Positions 12,540-22,537 of a stretch of DNA of 64,000 nucleotides are shown here, one piece after another. The position numbers were made by a program, and so were the translations under genes. The DNA is taken from positions 17,026,501 through 17,090,500 of the forward strand of contig NC_079886.1 of NCBI RefSeq assembly GCF_029227915.1. Direction: 5' to 3'. Within the stretch, counting starts at the first letter, position 1. Every line of letters begins with the position of its first letter. The notes beneath the pieces are model-generated. The model saw only the letters and a list, made by a program, of their open reading frames with translations, searched no databases and had not been told where the DNA came from. The stretch is from Hydractinia symbiolongicarpus (lineage: Eukaryota > Cnidaria > Hydrozoa > Anthoathecata > Hydractiniidae).

Positions 12540-12790
12540 ATAATTTTAAAGCCAGTAAAGAATCCAGGTCGGGTAGCACAAGGCCACAAACTAGCTGCAT
12601 TAATGAAAAAGAGGAAGGAAGAACTTAAAGACAGTTCATAATCAAGCACCAATTAGATCATCAAGTACTGGGTTCAGTACTACCGCAGTTTTAGGAGGAA
12701 CGGCAGCGATTGGTATTATTGTGATAATGAGAAAAATGGCGGTGAAGAAGGGTTGGATTCCCACGAGTATCGTCTCGAAAAAATAAATAA
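12540..12790 (+). pseudogene. Remnant of small basic Polinton protein plus hydrophobic tail
   Basis: One frame near 12550-12640 reads KNPGRVAQGHKLAALMKKRK, a lysine-rich helix of a type recurring in animal Polintons (my recollection, not searched). A second frame near 12665-12750 reads GFSTTAVLGGTAAIGIIVIM, a single membrane-spanning segment followed by basic residues. The two parts probably belonged to one gene and are now out of frame. Confidence 0.5.
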
Positions 12791-12841
12791 TCTCCATTAA
12801 ATTTTGTGTTTGTCATATAAGCAAACACAACACAAAAGAAC

Positions 12842-12970
12842 ATGGAGGAGGGTAAATGCACACAATGTAATCACTATTACCCCTTAGACAATTTCAAGTT
12901 TAATAGGCAGCAGAATAAAATATGCATCGGGTACTATTGGAAAAGGCAATCGTTACGTATAAATAAATAA
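12842..12970 (+). CDS. 42-aa zinc-binding-like Polinton ORF
   Basis: A short intact ORF, ATG at 12842 and TAA at 12968-12970, immediately followed by the ATG of the next gene at 12971. It contains CTQCNHYYPLDNF followed by NRQQNKIC. This resembles a small C-x2-C ... C-x2-C finger whose second pair has degraded to C-x-x-Y. It is too short for the usual ORF cut-off. The function is unknown, and tight packing with its neighbour is typical of Polintons. Confidence 0.55.
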   Translation: MEEGKCTQCNHYYPLDNFKFNRQQNKICIGYYWKRQSLRINK

Positions 12971-13368
12971 ATGGCAACCATAGCAGTTATAGCCGGAGGT
13001 GCCATAATTAATGCTCTAGCGTTCTTTAGAACAAATTTTTTATTTTCCAAACTCTCGCGGCATGGTGAGGAGGAGCACAAGAGGCTTGATAAAGCAATTG
13101 AACAACTACAAGATGCTCAGGCACAATGGGTGCGCAACAGACAGGCAAAGGTCGACCGGTATAATAAACAACGAGAGTTGCAGAGACAAGCTAGTAAGGA
13201 TGTACAGAACTCGTTGAAAGTATGAGGCAATACTATATTGCAACGATCGAAAATAAACCAAAATTATCCGATTCTTACACGCCTTTTAAACAACAACAAC
13301 ACGGCGAATTAACCTTTATCGTTGGATCCTTGGCCCTCCTAGGTTTTGCAGCGTGTAAATTTTTGTAA
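12971..13368 (+). pseudogene. Polinton accessory protein with N- and C-terminal membrane segments (frameshifted)
   Basis: The first frame (12971-13225) starts with a hydrophobic segment MATIAVIAGGAIINALAFF and continues as a long charged helix rich in E, Q, K and R, probably coiled coil. At about 13220 the frame shifts by one and continues as MRQYYIATIENKPKLSD, then a Gln-rich linker and a C-terminal hydrophobic segment GELTFIVGSLALLGFAACKF, ending with TAA at 13366-13368. I associate this architecture with accessory genes of cnidarian and fish Polintons but cannot give a function. Confidence 0.65.
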
Positions 13369-13402
13369 GAAAAATAGACGTTTTAACATGTAATAAAAGA
13401 AC

Positions 13403-14272
13403 ATGTCAAAACAAAATATCGTTAGAGAGGAGGATGCAAAAAAATTGAGCAGTATTTATTACAACCGAAAACATCTTTGAATTGGACGAAAATTCGTTAA
13501 ATTACTCGCTGATAAGAGCAAATTACCTCGTAAAAGAGTCGTAAACTGGTTGTCTCGGCAGCTCCTATGGCTACGACATATTCGAGGGCCAGAAAAGATT
13601 GACTATCCCCATTTTACAATTACAAAACCGAACGAAATGCAAGCTGTATGGCAACACATACAAGTATTTTCTAACAGGCATCGATGTAGCTTCAAGATAT
13701 AAGGTGGCCAGCGAGGATGCAAACATGATCAAGGATATTTACAAGGCTGGTCCTTTACGCTATCCTACAATTTTTCAATGCGATAATGGGTCAGAATTTA
13801 AATCAGACGTCGCAAAACGTTTGGAAAATAAAGGGGTGGAGATTAAACGAGCTACCACCAAGTATCATCATACCTTTACAGCGTTCGTTGAATCATATAA
13901 CAAAGTGCTTGCGGACAGACTTTTCAAGCCCCAGGATGCAGAAGAGTGGGTCACAGAAGAGACTAGTAGTACATGGGTTAAATACCTGTACACCATAGTG
14001 ACGAATTTAAATAACACCAAGACTGCCATGGTCGGTATGAAACCGTCAAAGGCTATGATGTTGGATGATGTACCACCTGCGAGCAGAAAAAACGTGCAAC
14101 TGATGCTTTTTGGAGCAAAAATATGTATAGGCTGGATCGCATTATAGAAGAACCAAATATTCGGATCCTGTATTATTTAAAAGACGGGCCCGGCCGTTGG
14201 TTCGTCGCGGAAGAATTATTGTTGATCCCTGAGGATGTCGAAGTACCTCCGGAGCATGTGAAAGAATGGTAG
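13403..14272 (+). pseudogene. Polinton DDE integrase (broken)
   Basis: Retrovirus-like integrase that would insert the element. Starting at the ATG at 13403, it is interrupted by a TGA near 13478 and by frameshifts near 13600 and 14090. The central frame 13599-14147 retains all three catalytic acidic residues: D in TGIDVASRY, D in QCDNGSEFK and E in FVESYNKVLADRLF. The C-terminal chromo-like part continues in another frame (FWSKNMYRLDR, LYYLKDGPGRWFV) and ends at TAG 14270-14272. Confidence 0.92.
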
Positions 14273-14314
14273 ATTTTTAATTATTATTGTGCCTTTAATA
14301 AGCCATAAAAATAT

Positions 14315-14434
14315 TTAATCCCAATCATCATCTTCATCATCTGTATCATCGTCATCTAGATCATCTTCAGCCGGATCTTGCAAATAAGCCTTAAGGATGT
14401 AAGGTATAGAACGGATAACCATAGACGATTCCAT
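14315..14434 (-). CDS. Acidic C-terminal ORF fragment (Polinton, minus strand)
   Basis: A 39-codon frame from ATG 14434 to TAA 14315-14317 ends in an almost uninterrupted run of Asp and Glu (EDDLDDDDTDDEDDDWD). Upstream minus-strand sequence to about 14700 carries more coding-like pieces (EIDMELENDIKRLGCILL; LEKIDDILDLP) in shifted frames. This is therefore probably the tail of a longer broken gene. No family is recognised. Confidence 0.4.
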   Translation of the reverse strand: MESSMVIRSIPYILKAYLQDPAEDDLDDDDTDDEDDDWD

Positions 14435-14998
14435 TAATAACATTTGGCTCGCTATCCAGCTCGATGTCATCCAACCGTCTATTTGATATAGGAAGGTCTA
14501 GGATGTCGTCTATTTTCTCCAAGTCAGCCAAACCTTATAGCCATGCTTTTTTATTTTTGATTACCTCGTAACACCGTATATAACACCGTATCTGTTCGCA
14601 TCAACAATATGCAGCCCAGGCGTTTTATATCATTCTCTAACTCCATGTCGATCTCATGAATGTTGCCCATGCTTTTTTGTCTGCTGCCACCCTTTATAAC
14701 AGCTCTTGATCTTCATCAATTGGGTCCATATACTCAAATCCTTCAAAGTATATTCCATTTCGAAACCTAAAACTTTCCAAGCTTTGCGAGCAATAACCAG
14801 TAACTGACACTGTTTTGATACAACATTGTAGTACAGGTACAGAGATATTGTAGATATTGTTAAATTGTAATTGTTGTACGTATGCTTCCATATTTCAATT
14901 TGATATTTCATTTGGTTTTTGAATTTTTCATAGTTGGTCAATTTTAATTATTTTATGACTCGTTGTGAATCACAAAATTATCACCTGCTTACGCCATA
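14435..14998 (-). other. Decayed minus-strand Polinton coding, unidentified
   Basis: This contains the 95-codon open frame 14654-14941 and several shorter overlapping frames. The amino acid composition is protein-like, but I recognise no domain. It probably continues the gene whose acidic tail is at 14315-14434. Confidence 0.35.
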
Positions 14999-15199
14999 TC
15001 AATGGTTGCGAAAAAAATTGTCAGTTGAGTGGCACCAGACTTGAACAGTCTTAGGATCGTCATAATGTGGTTTCCTTAATATCATATTATGGTACCTCAC
15101 TCTTAGAAAGTTTAGTCTCGCGGTGAGCTGTTTACGCTGACATCGGCTCATATAATATTTATGTTTGCCAGCTTTTCCATGCTCATGAGGATTACACAT
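14999..15199 (-). pseudogene. Duplicate of the BRO gene C-terminal domain
   Basis: The frame reads PHEHGKAGKHKYYMSRCQRK then LNFLRVRYHNMILRKPHYDDP. It closely parallels the C-terminal half of the adjacent BRO gene at about 15340-15530 (PHEHVQTGRHDHYLIRCQRK, LRARYPNMIVRKPVYDDP). It lacks a BRO-N domain, so it is a partial tandem duplicate or the remains of a second family member. Confidence 0.7.
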
Positions 15200-15283
15200 A
15201 GCACAGTAAGAGACATTTTTTAACTTTTTTTTTTGGAATTCGAATTTTTCACCTTGGACAAAGATAAAAAATATCTTATTACA

Positions 15284-16075
15284 TCATATTGATGCCAAAC
15301 ATATCTTCAAAAAGCTCCCACGTATCGTCATCGGGTAGCGTAAAGTGATTAATGTAAAAATTGTATGAACAGCAATAGGATCGTCGTATACTGGTTTCCT
15401 CACAATCATATTAGGGTACCTCGCTCGTAGAATGTTTATTCTTGTGGTGAGCCGTTTACGCTGACATCGTATCAGATAATGGTCATGTCTGCCAGTCTGT
15501 ACATGCTCATGAGGATCGTTTTCATCGACCACACAAATCACAGTGTCATTTGGAATTCGATGTGGAACATAGCGCGGTTGGAGTTCTTCAATCTCCTGGC
15601 GTAGCCCCACATTCTGCTCCCTCTCAACTTGAAAGTCATCCTCAAGGATTGGAATGGCTACGTCTCTTTCTTCGATGGCCGCATTTTTTCTTTCAACAAT
15701 CCAAGCAAACTTTCGCACTTTCCCGGCCAATACCTCTTCCACGATTCACTCTATAAATGGTTCTGCTTCCGGCTTTTTGCAGCGCAACAAAAAACAATAA
15801 ATTCCGAATTCCGTCAATTAAACTGTATTAGGATGCAATGGAGAAATATTTTCCTTGTTATGAACCGACGGTTTCACGCTTCTGAGCCGGTCCTTGTATT
15901 TCTCTGTAACTAAACTTCGAATGGTTTTCTTGCCATTATCTCTATCATAGCCAACAACTTTGTAAACATCAACCGCGACGAGGCATTGACCTTTACCCTC
16001 AACATTCACAGCTCGAATTTCTTTCCCATTAAAGTTGAACTGCTCGACAATTGAACGCTGAATTACAGGAGACAT
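15284..16075 (-). pseudogene. BRO-N family gene of the Polinton (two nonsense mutations)
   Basis: BRO (baculovirus repeated ORF) proteins are DNA-binding proteins of large DNA viruses and some Polintons. ATG at 16075. The N-terminal BRO-N domain reads FNFNGKEIRAVNVEGKGQCL, then VYKVVGYDRDNGKKTIRSLV. The frame is interrupted by TAA at 15818-15820 and TGA at 15746-15748, both inside the conserved region around LTEFGIYCFLLRCKK. It then continues in the same frame through a Glu-rich helix into a C-terminal domain with QRKRLTTRINILRARYPNM. Only two point changes break it, so it decayed less than the polymerase. The C-terminal domain resembles the DUF3627-type tail by memory. Confidence 0.85.
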
Positions 16076-16159
16076 CTTTTATCTTGTAATTTTTTTGGAA
16101 TCCAAAATTTTTTATCTTAAACGCCGCTCCAAGACAAAAAAAAAAAGAAAAATTTAATC

Positions 16160-16310
16160 TTCCAGTGCGGAACACCTAAACCGTACAAATCATCCCGAGT
16201 AAGATCAATCAGTCTAAAATGACATTGATATCGCTCCACATCCTTTTCAAATCTGTTGAAGGCGTGCATACAGTTAGGATTATCTCTAACAACAATCTCT
16301 TCATTTTACG
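16160..16310 (-). pseudogene. Coding remnant upstream of BRO, unidentified
   Basis: One minus-strand frame reads NCMHAFNRFEKDVERYQCHF followed by RLIDLTRDDLYGLGVPHW without a stop. It has protein-like composition, but no start and no recognisable family. It may be the end of another Polinton gene at the element's right side. Confidence 0.4.
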
Positions 16311-16489
16311 TTTTAACCCTAAAAGTATACAAATTAATTTTAAAACTATACAGATATCCATTGGATCTCCAAAGAGCCGAGGGTTTTCCGCCTTAACCTC
16401 GAAATCATGCTCTTGGATATCGGAAGGAGTGCTGGGATAGCTGAAAGAGTGCTAGGGCAGTGGAAAACAACACTGTCCCAAAACATAGA

Positions 16490-16632
16490 AATATATATCT
16501 GTACTTGAAAGTTTGGTAAATTACAGAACAATTTTATAGGTGATGTTTTATAGACTTTATTAAAAAAAAATTGTGAAGAATACAACCAACTTTGCAAAGT
16601 CACACACAGACACACACACTCTCCGTTTTATT
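16490..16632. repeat. R2 repeat family, detached 3' tail (copy A, right of Polinton)
   Basis: This matches 17640-17765, the 3' end of copy B: GTTTGGTAAATTACAGAACAA, TGTTTTATAGACTTTAT, AAATTGTGAAGAATA, then CACxxACAGACA and CTCCGTxTTAxTATA. It lies directly after the Polinton, while the 5' part of an R2 copy lies directly before it. The simplest reading is one R2 copy split by the Polinton. Confidence 0.75.
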
Positions 16633-16637
16633 ATATA

Positions 16638-17765
16638 AGACTAGTCGACAAAGTCCGTGGAAAAAATCAACCTAGGAAGAGTAACAATGGAAAAGAAAAC
16701 CGTCACTTGAATTTCTATGACGTCCGCAAATTCTCACAAACATACAAAAAAAGATTTTTTTGAAATTTGTTTAGCCTGGACTCTATCGTGTAGAGCTTCA
16801 AACACTGATGAAGAAAATGTATAGGGTTATGACGTTTATAACTACAGGAAATGCAGTTTTACCTGCAATTGTTTAAAAAAGCAAACAATAAAATCACTCA
16901 CAATACACAAAAATAGGTTATCAGCTGAATTTTTATGTTTACAAAAGTTAATAAGAAGTGTCTCGTTTTCATGCCAATGGTCTAGTCAAAAATTTAATTC
17001 GAGAAACTAGTATTAAAGGCTAAAATTAATTAAAAAAAGCACCGCGATCTTATTATTGATACTTCGTTTCGTAAGACTGCAGTGTCTGCATTTTTTTTCC
17101 TTAGTATTAAGGAGGATTAAATTGTCATTATTGCCCAAAAAAGGTAAAGAAATTATGGTAGAAACGCGGAGTTTAAGTTAATTAAAAACCACCGCGATTT
17201 TATTATTTCTTCTACATCTAGCTAACCTTGTTAAATTATACTTTATAACCCCACTGCAAAGTTTTCCCCCCAAAGTACAAAAAATTGTTGTTTTTTTAGA
17301 AATTCGTATACCCATTGCCTTCATCGTATAGATCTTAAAACACTGATGAAAAAAATGTATAGGATCATGTACTTTTGACAAACGCTTGCAGAGATTTTGG
17401 GATCTATAGGTTTTTTGATGATGTCATTCACCCGTCCATTCTAAAACGGATTCGGGGACCCATGTTTAGGAAACTACCGAAATTGGTCCCAGGTGGTTCC
17501 TAGTTACACAAGCGGTGAAAAATGAATGACGTCACCATCTGGTTACTAAGTTATTTGGCCTCAAAATTTTCAGTGCATTGTAATGGCTTCACTAATGTTA
17601 ATATACTTTCCTTTGACGTCAATATTATTTTAACATCACAGTTTGGTAAATTACAGAACAAATTTTTTGGTAATGTTTTATAGACTTTATCAAAGAAAAT
17701 TGTGAAGAATATATTCCATTTTGGAAAAGTCACGGACAGACAGAAGCTCCGTATTAATATAGAGA
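16638..17765. repeat. R2 repeat family, complete copy B (about 1.13 kb)
   Basis: It starts with AGACTAGTCGAC, immediately after the TATATA-type end of the preceding tail, and ends with CTCCGTATTAATATAGAG. It contains an internal duplication: ACTGATGAAGAAAATGTATAGGGTTATG near 16809 and ACTGATGAAAAAAATGTATAGGATCATG near 17343. No protein-coding capacity is seen. The class is unknown; a non-autonomous or SINE-like origin is possible. Confidence 0.75.
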
Positions 17766-18600
17766 TTTACCCGTTTCCCCCTACCTCCCACCCTCGTGAT
17801 CTTTCCAAATTTTTAGTTTTAAACCTTTTCTAGATATTGCATATTCTATTCTCCTTTCAACAGTTGAGAAAAAAGCATCCTGTTTCTCTGCACAACTATA
17901 TATTAATGTCAAGAAAAAATCTTCCTTCATTCACACGAACTGTACTCTTGTATTCAGAACAGAAATGCAAATAGAAAGTTCATCATAGTTTCTATGGCCT
18001 ATTTTCGCGGGAAAAGGTATCTTGAGCTTGCTTTTAAAAAAAAGAGGATATATTTCTTTACCAGGAAGATGTAACGAAATTTTGTGTAAAACCAAAGTAA
18101 GTCTGACGAACATAGCTTAATTATTCTTCAAATGTGATAAACATCTCTACCCGCCCAAAAAGAATAGAGCGAAACATCTTTGTAGCTGAAATCTCTCTTA
18201 GCGATTTTCTCAAGATTGGATAAAATGACGATCGAGCTGTCATAACAAAACTTTTAAGTAAATCTAACGGTAAACATTTCGCAATAGCAGGTTTTATTTG
18301 AAAGCCCTAATTTCTAGAACTGATCTCTCTATAGCAGACGCGTCTAATACTGTGTTATTATAAAACAATCTTGTTTACTTTTATTCTGAAAATCACGTGT
18401 ATCATTTTTCATATAAATCTTGACGTAAATGTAATGTGAGACTAAAAAATAAATTAGCGTAATTTTCTCTTGTTGACGCAACATTTTTGTGACGTCATCA
18501 GCAATTATAAAATTATTAAAAGTGACACCACCTATCAACTTTTACAATTTACTGGTCCCTTGAAAACCTGACTTACAACTAATGAGAGAAAACAAATCTC
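17766..18600. other. Intergenic, nothing recognised
   Basis: AT-rich, with no convincing exon, ORF or repeat match to elsewhere in the window. Confidence 0.4.
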
Positions 18601-18617
18601 TGGGCTTGCATTCTCAA

Positions 18618-18662
18618 CCCCCAGAGCTCTTTGATGTTTTATCTTAAAGAGCTCTGTGGGGT
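18618..18662. repeat. Strong hairpin with 16-17 bp GC-containing stem
   Basis: The left arm ACCCCCAGAGCTCTTT and the right arm AAAGAGCTCTGTGGGGT pair with one bulge or mismatch around a loop of about 12 nt. The surroundings are unannotated. It could be the tip of a small palindromic transposon or a structured RNA. No flanking gene explains it. Confidence 0.7.
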
Positions 18663-18990
18663 GAAAATACTGGGCTTCTTGCGTTTTATTAATAAGTCTC
18701 TTCATTTTTGACCTGAAGTACTTATTTTATTCCCAGCCTTCTGTGTTTACACAATATGCATTAGAGCGAGGCTCACGATCCTTGCAAGTTCACTTCTGTG
18801 GAATTCGTTTGCAGACCAGACGTAAAGCTAGGAAAAGCTAGAATTTTTATTCATTCATACCACTTCTCTTTATCTGGTTTTATTTGTGGTAATTACGATG
18901 TTTATTATATAAAAGATAAGTAACCTGTTTTGTTTAATTTTTTTAAACAATAATTTTCTACCTTCTTTTGTAGATTTATTTATATAGATT

Positions 18991-19450
18991 TTGTTGTGTG
19001 TTATGTCAACCAAGTCCAACAGTGAGAATGATGGTGGGGAAGCTTCGTGTTCAGTTGTCCTTAAATCTTCAATGAACTTCATCATAAAACTGTTGCCTGT
19101 TATGCAGGAACAGCAAGCTTCCACGATACAACAAATAAGCAGCTCTTTTGGTGCTTTCTTGGCAGAGTTATAAGCCTCTGTCGATCTACTGGCCTCAAAT
19201 CTAACCGAGGGTTCCCATCCACCAAAACTTATTTGAGGTGTATCTCCTCCAGAGGCTCGTCACCACAATGGAGAAAATTCTCCTGGGGGCTCAAGGCAGT
19301 CAGTGGTTATAGCAAGTGCTAGGCACCATAGTGGAGACAATTCTCCTGGTGGCTCTAGGCCGATCTGCTGCAGGAGTACAACTCTAAGGAAAACAGTGGA
19401 CCAAAAATATCTGCCCTCCTGGCATCCATGGCCGAGCTAATGTTTAATAA
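18991..19450 (+). pseudogene. Decayed ORF with internal duplication, origin unknown
   Basis: The frame from the in-frame ATG at 19003 reads MSTKSNSENDGGEASCSVVL and stops at 19171. Past the stop the same region carries two copies of a Ser/Gly/His-rich coding-like block (SARHHSGDNSPGGSR and a variant) near 19258-19296 and 19322-19360. The protein-like content and duplication suggest a degraded gene or transposon ORF. No family is recognised. Confidence 0.35.
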
Positions 19451-19873
19451 GACACTGTCAAATGACAAACTTAAGTAACGTCTGGAAGACACAAAAATAC
19501 AATTCAACTGTCAATTTTTAACAGTTAAGCAAGAAGACTATGAGCAGAAGATTTGAGAATAAAATCTCGATTAACCATCGCACTCGGTTAGTACTGGATA
19601 ATTCTTTCAATTTTGAGAGATATTGTTCTACTTTTGGCGGCTTTGTTTATTTTAACCGCCTTTCCCCAGGGTACTTTGGTTCTAACCGAAGCATGAAAAA
19701 ACTTTAATTAAAATTTGCCCTAACAGGATTCCATTTGTTTTTCCGAAATATTCGATGTAGTTCTTCTTTAAGTATTTCATACCATATAATACATAGAGAC
19801 AAGGTAATCGAAAGATTGATATTTAGAAACTAGCAACATAATCGAAATTTACAGAAATAAGATTTGAAAAATT
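19451..19873. other. Intergenic, nothing recognised
   Basis: A short hairpin (GGCGG ... CCGCC) is present near 19639-19668. No coding segment is supported. The following gene ends at 19874 on the minus strand. Confidence 0.4.
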
Positions 19874-22537
19874 TTAACACAAATTCTTCTGAGGGTTTAT
19901 ATCCAAGTAGACGTGCTGAGAAGAAACGGTTGGTTGTGAAACTGATCGATCGTCCAAACATACTGGCCATTCAATTCCTGGTTCAAAAAATTTCTAAAAT
20001 AACAAAAATTATAGATATTAGAGTTGTTAGGTATAACATCACGAAGGAAAATATACAAGTGCTACACTGTTTACTCACTCTTAATAAAGCATTTGGAGCA
20101 TACTCCAATCTACCAGTAGAACTGGTAATATGACCTCCCATTGTCCAACCGAATCCGTTTAGTACACCTTTGTTGTAGAGCAAAAACATCGGAACAAAAT
20201 CCGAGCAATTCATGTCCGCTGTCATATTGAAGAAGTAATGCCGCCCTAAAAAGCGAATTAAAATGAATATTCGTGAACATGTCGCGCTAGGGGCTGATGC
20301 TGAGTGATATTTCCCACCCCTGCCTTTTCCACTCTTTTTATTCCAATGATGTGGGTGAACTGGTTTAATTAAATAAATGCTAGATAAATAACACTCTAAT
20401 AGAGATCGTTTTGAGCATTTTAAACGTTGAAATTTTGAATTCCTATGTCGCGTCACAGCCAGACTTGATAGGTCTTTCATAAATCGTCGAAAATGACCAC
20501 TTCAACACCGTACCTACAGCCTATGTGTTTCAAGACAAAATCTTGAACAGTTAATACTCAGATCTCTTACCCATAGCAGGTACACATCCGCCTTTGCTCC
20601 ACAATGTTCCATACATCCAACTCTCCTTTAATGGTATGTTTATGAGAGATCCATCTGGCATCGTTTTGTTACTGTTTAGTATTAAAAGTCTGTCTCCGAC
20701 CATTCTAGGATCTCTACGAACTTTCTTGTTGCAAATATTTTGTGGATCAGTAAAGTAAGCGGTTAAGTAGCGAGCGCCAGTTTTTCCCACAACAAAAGGT
20801 GGAAAGCGATTGAACTGATCGATATTGTTTGCAGCAGGAATCTACAAAAATAACGTCAAACTTGTTGATTTTTAAAATTAAGTTGTTTAACTGAACGAGG
20901 TTGTTATACTTGCCTCCATTTGTATTCCAGCAATGTACCCGCGGACATCGTAAATAAGGAGAGTGCCTCGATCCCAGTTTTTCTGATCTCCAGCTTGTCG
21001 GTAAACATACCGCTGACCCACATAAAACAAATCATCTGGAAAAAATATAGGCGACTGTAAAATATTATATTCTTTTCTATATTATGGCCTTTTTACATCG
21101 CTCCATTAATGGGTTTCAATTTTAGGCGAGATTTAGAAGAAAAAACGTTCTAAAAAATAACATCACTAACAAACGGTCACGGCAAAGACCGATATGTTGA
21201 ATTTGGATTACCTCTGCACCCGTCTTCTTCTTTTACCCACCCCATTTTTCTTGCTTGGTAAGTACGCATTGGCATCTTTGTAAACTTTCGGTATGTAACT
21301 AATGGAAAACACAAGATTTTGTATAACTAATACCCATGTTGGTTAAAGCGCGTATTTCAATAATATGGCATCTCTATCTGTGCTACGGAAACGGGAAAAA
21401 GCAAATACGATATATTTTTACCCGCTTAAAGAAGTGAACTGTGGATTTTTACATGGTCTTATAACTAGTATGTTACCTGATAATCCTCTCCACACAGGAA
21501 AATCTAAACAGGAAAGAAACAATTACGATGTTGTTTTTGTATAAAAAATTTTGATAGAATAGTAGTGGAGATCAGACAGGAAGTGGAAACACCCATGCTA
21601 AATAGTGTTGTTAATTATAATTTTTTGTTTATATGATATTCCTGGAAAGATTTTTTCGTCATACAAAAAAGTCTAGAATACAATATTTTCAAAAGGAAAT
21701 TTTGCTATTTTTATCTTTTTTTCTTATCGACTATCGTCCCGCCCCGTATTCATATTTAGCTACACATCTCCTAATACATCCTTGTCCCCGTGGATCACTC
21801 GCCGTTACTACAAGGCGGATCAAACTTATAAAAGGGGCAAAATGTCCTTGAAACGAGGCTGCTCCTAATAGTTTCTCTCTTTAATTATGCAAAATGAGAA
21901 GTCTACGAGTGAATAGAATGCTCTTAATTCTAAGGTTTAAAAAAATAAGTATACTAACGTTGCTTGGTTTGCTTCACGTATCTTGATCTTCTTCTTCTTC
22001 GACTTGAGAATCTTCGAAAAAAATGAAAAGGATCTTTACCACTAGGCGGTCTCTCAATATCTTCAGTTTCATCTTCATATTCGTCGTTATCAAAGTCATG
22101 TTTTTCTTCATCAAGCCGGTACGCTAAATTTAAAAATCTTAGTATTGGTTGAACGGTTTGGAAGCTATGAACACAAGTAAACACTGTAAATTTTTATAAT
22201 AATAACACCCATGTTTTGTGTGTGCGTGTGTGCGTTGCGTAAGAAAAACGTCGCGGTACGGGCACATTTAAAGTCAAGCGTGGAATTTAAAGGACGAGCG
22301 ACCCCGTAGAATTTTCCACGGGTTAACGACTAGATATATATTCCCGGTTTATTGCCGAGAGTTGCATCATTTCCTTGTGTTACTTAAAACTAAGTAAAAG
22401 AATAGAAAAAACCTTTTGACCCTGTGGTCTGTATCAGAACGTTTTCTACCTCAGAGATACAGCATCTCTCCCAACGCTTTTTATTACTTACAATATGCAG
22501 TTGCAAGAAGCAACAAAAGCAAGACAATTTTCTTCAT
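19874..22537 (-). CDS. Secreted protein, complete 325-aa, unrecognised family
   Basis: Exons (minus): 22537-22492, 22123-21959, 21298-21212, 21035-20914, 20841-20571, 20245-20079, 19993-19874. The total is 978 nt with all phases consistent. Exon 1 is a textbook signal peptide (MKKIVLLLLLLATAY). Exon 2 is acidic, then ends in a polybasic stretch FSSRRRRRSRY that looks like a furin-type cleavage site, suggesting a propeptide. The mature part has WVKEEDGCRDDLFYVGQRYV, RGTLLIYDVRGYIAGIQME, a LTAYFTDPQNIC segment, CVPAMGRHYFFNMTADMNC and FVPMFLLYNKGVLNGFGW. It has about six cysteines in total and no membrane segment. The intron after 20914 begins GC (GCAAGT), the only non-GT donor found. I recall similar uncharacterised secreted proteins from marine invertebrates but cannot name a domain. 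The role is unknown. Confidence 0.88.

Larger units (their letters stand above)
9258..16480 (+). mobile_element. Degenerate, truncated Polinton/Maverick element
   Basis: The order of remnants is: protein-primed PolB (+), small accessory genes (+), retroviral-type integrase (+), then minus-strand genes ending with a BRO-N gene. FtsK-like ATPase, adenain-type protease and capsid genes of a complete 15-20 kb Polinton are absent, and no terminal inverted repeats are seen. Every large gene has stops or frameshifts, so the element is dead. The left edge cuts into PolB coding directly beside R2 copy A, and the right edge meets an R2 tail at 16490. The boundaries are approximate to about 20 bp. Confidence 0.9.
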
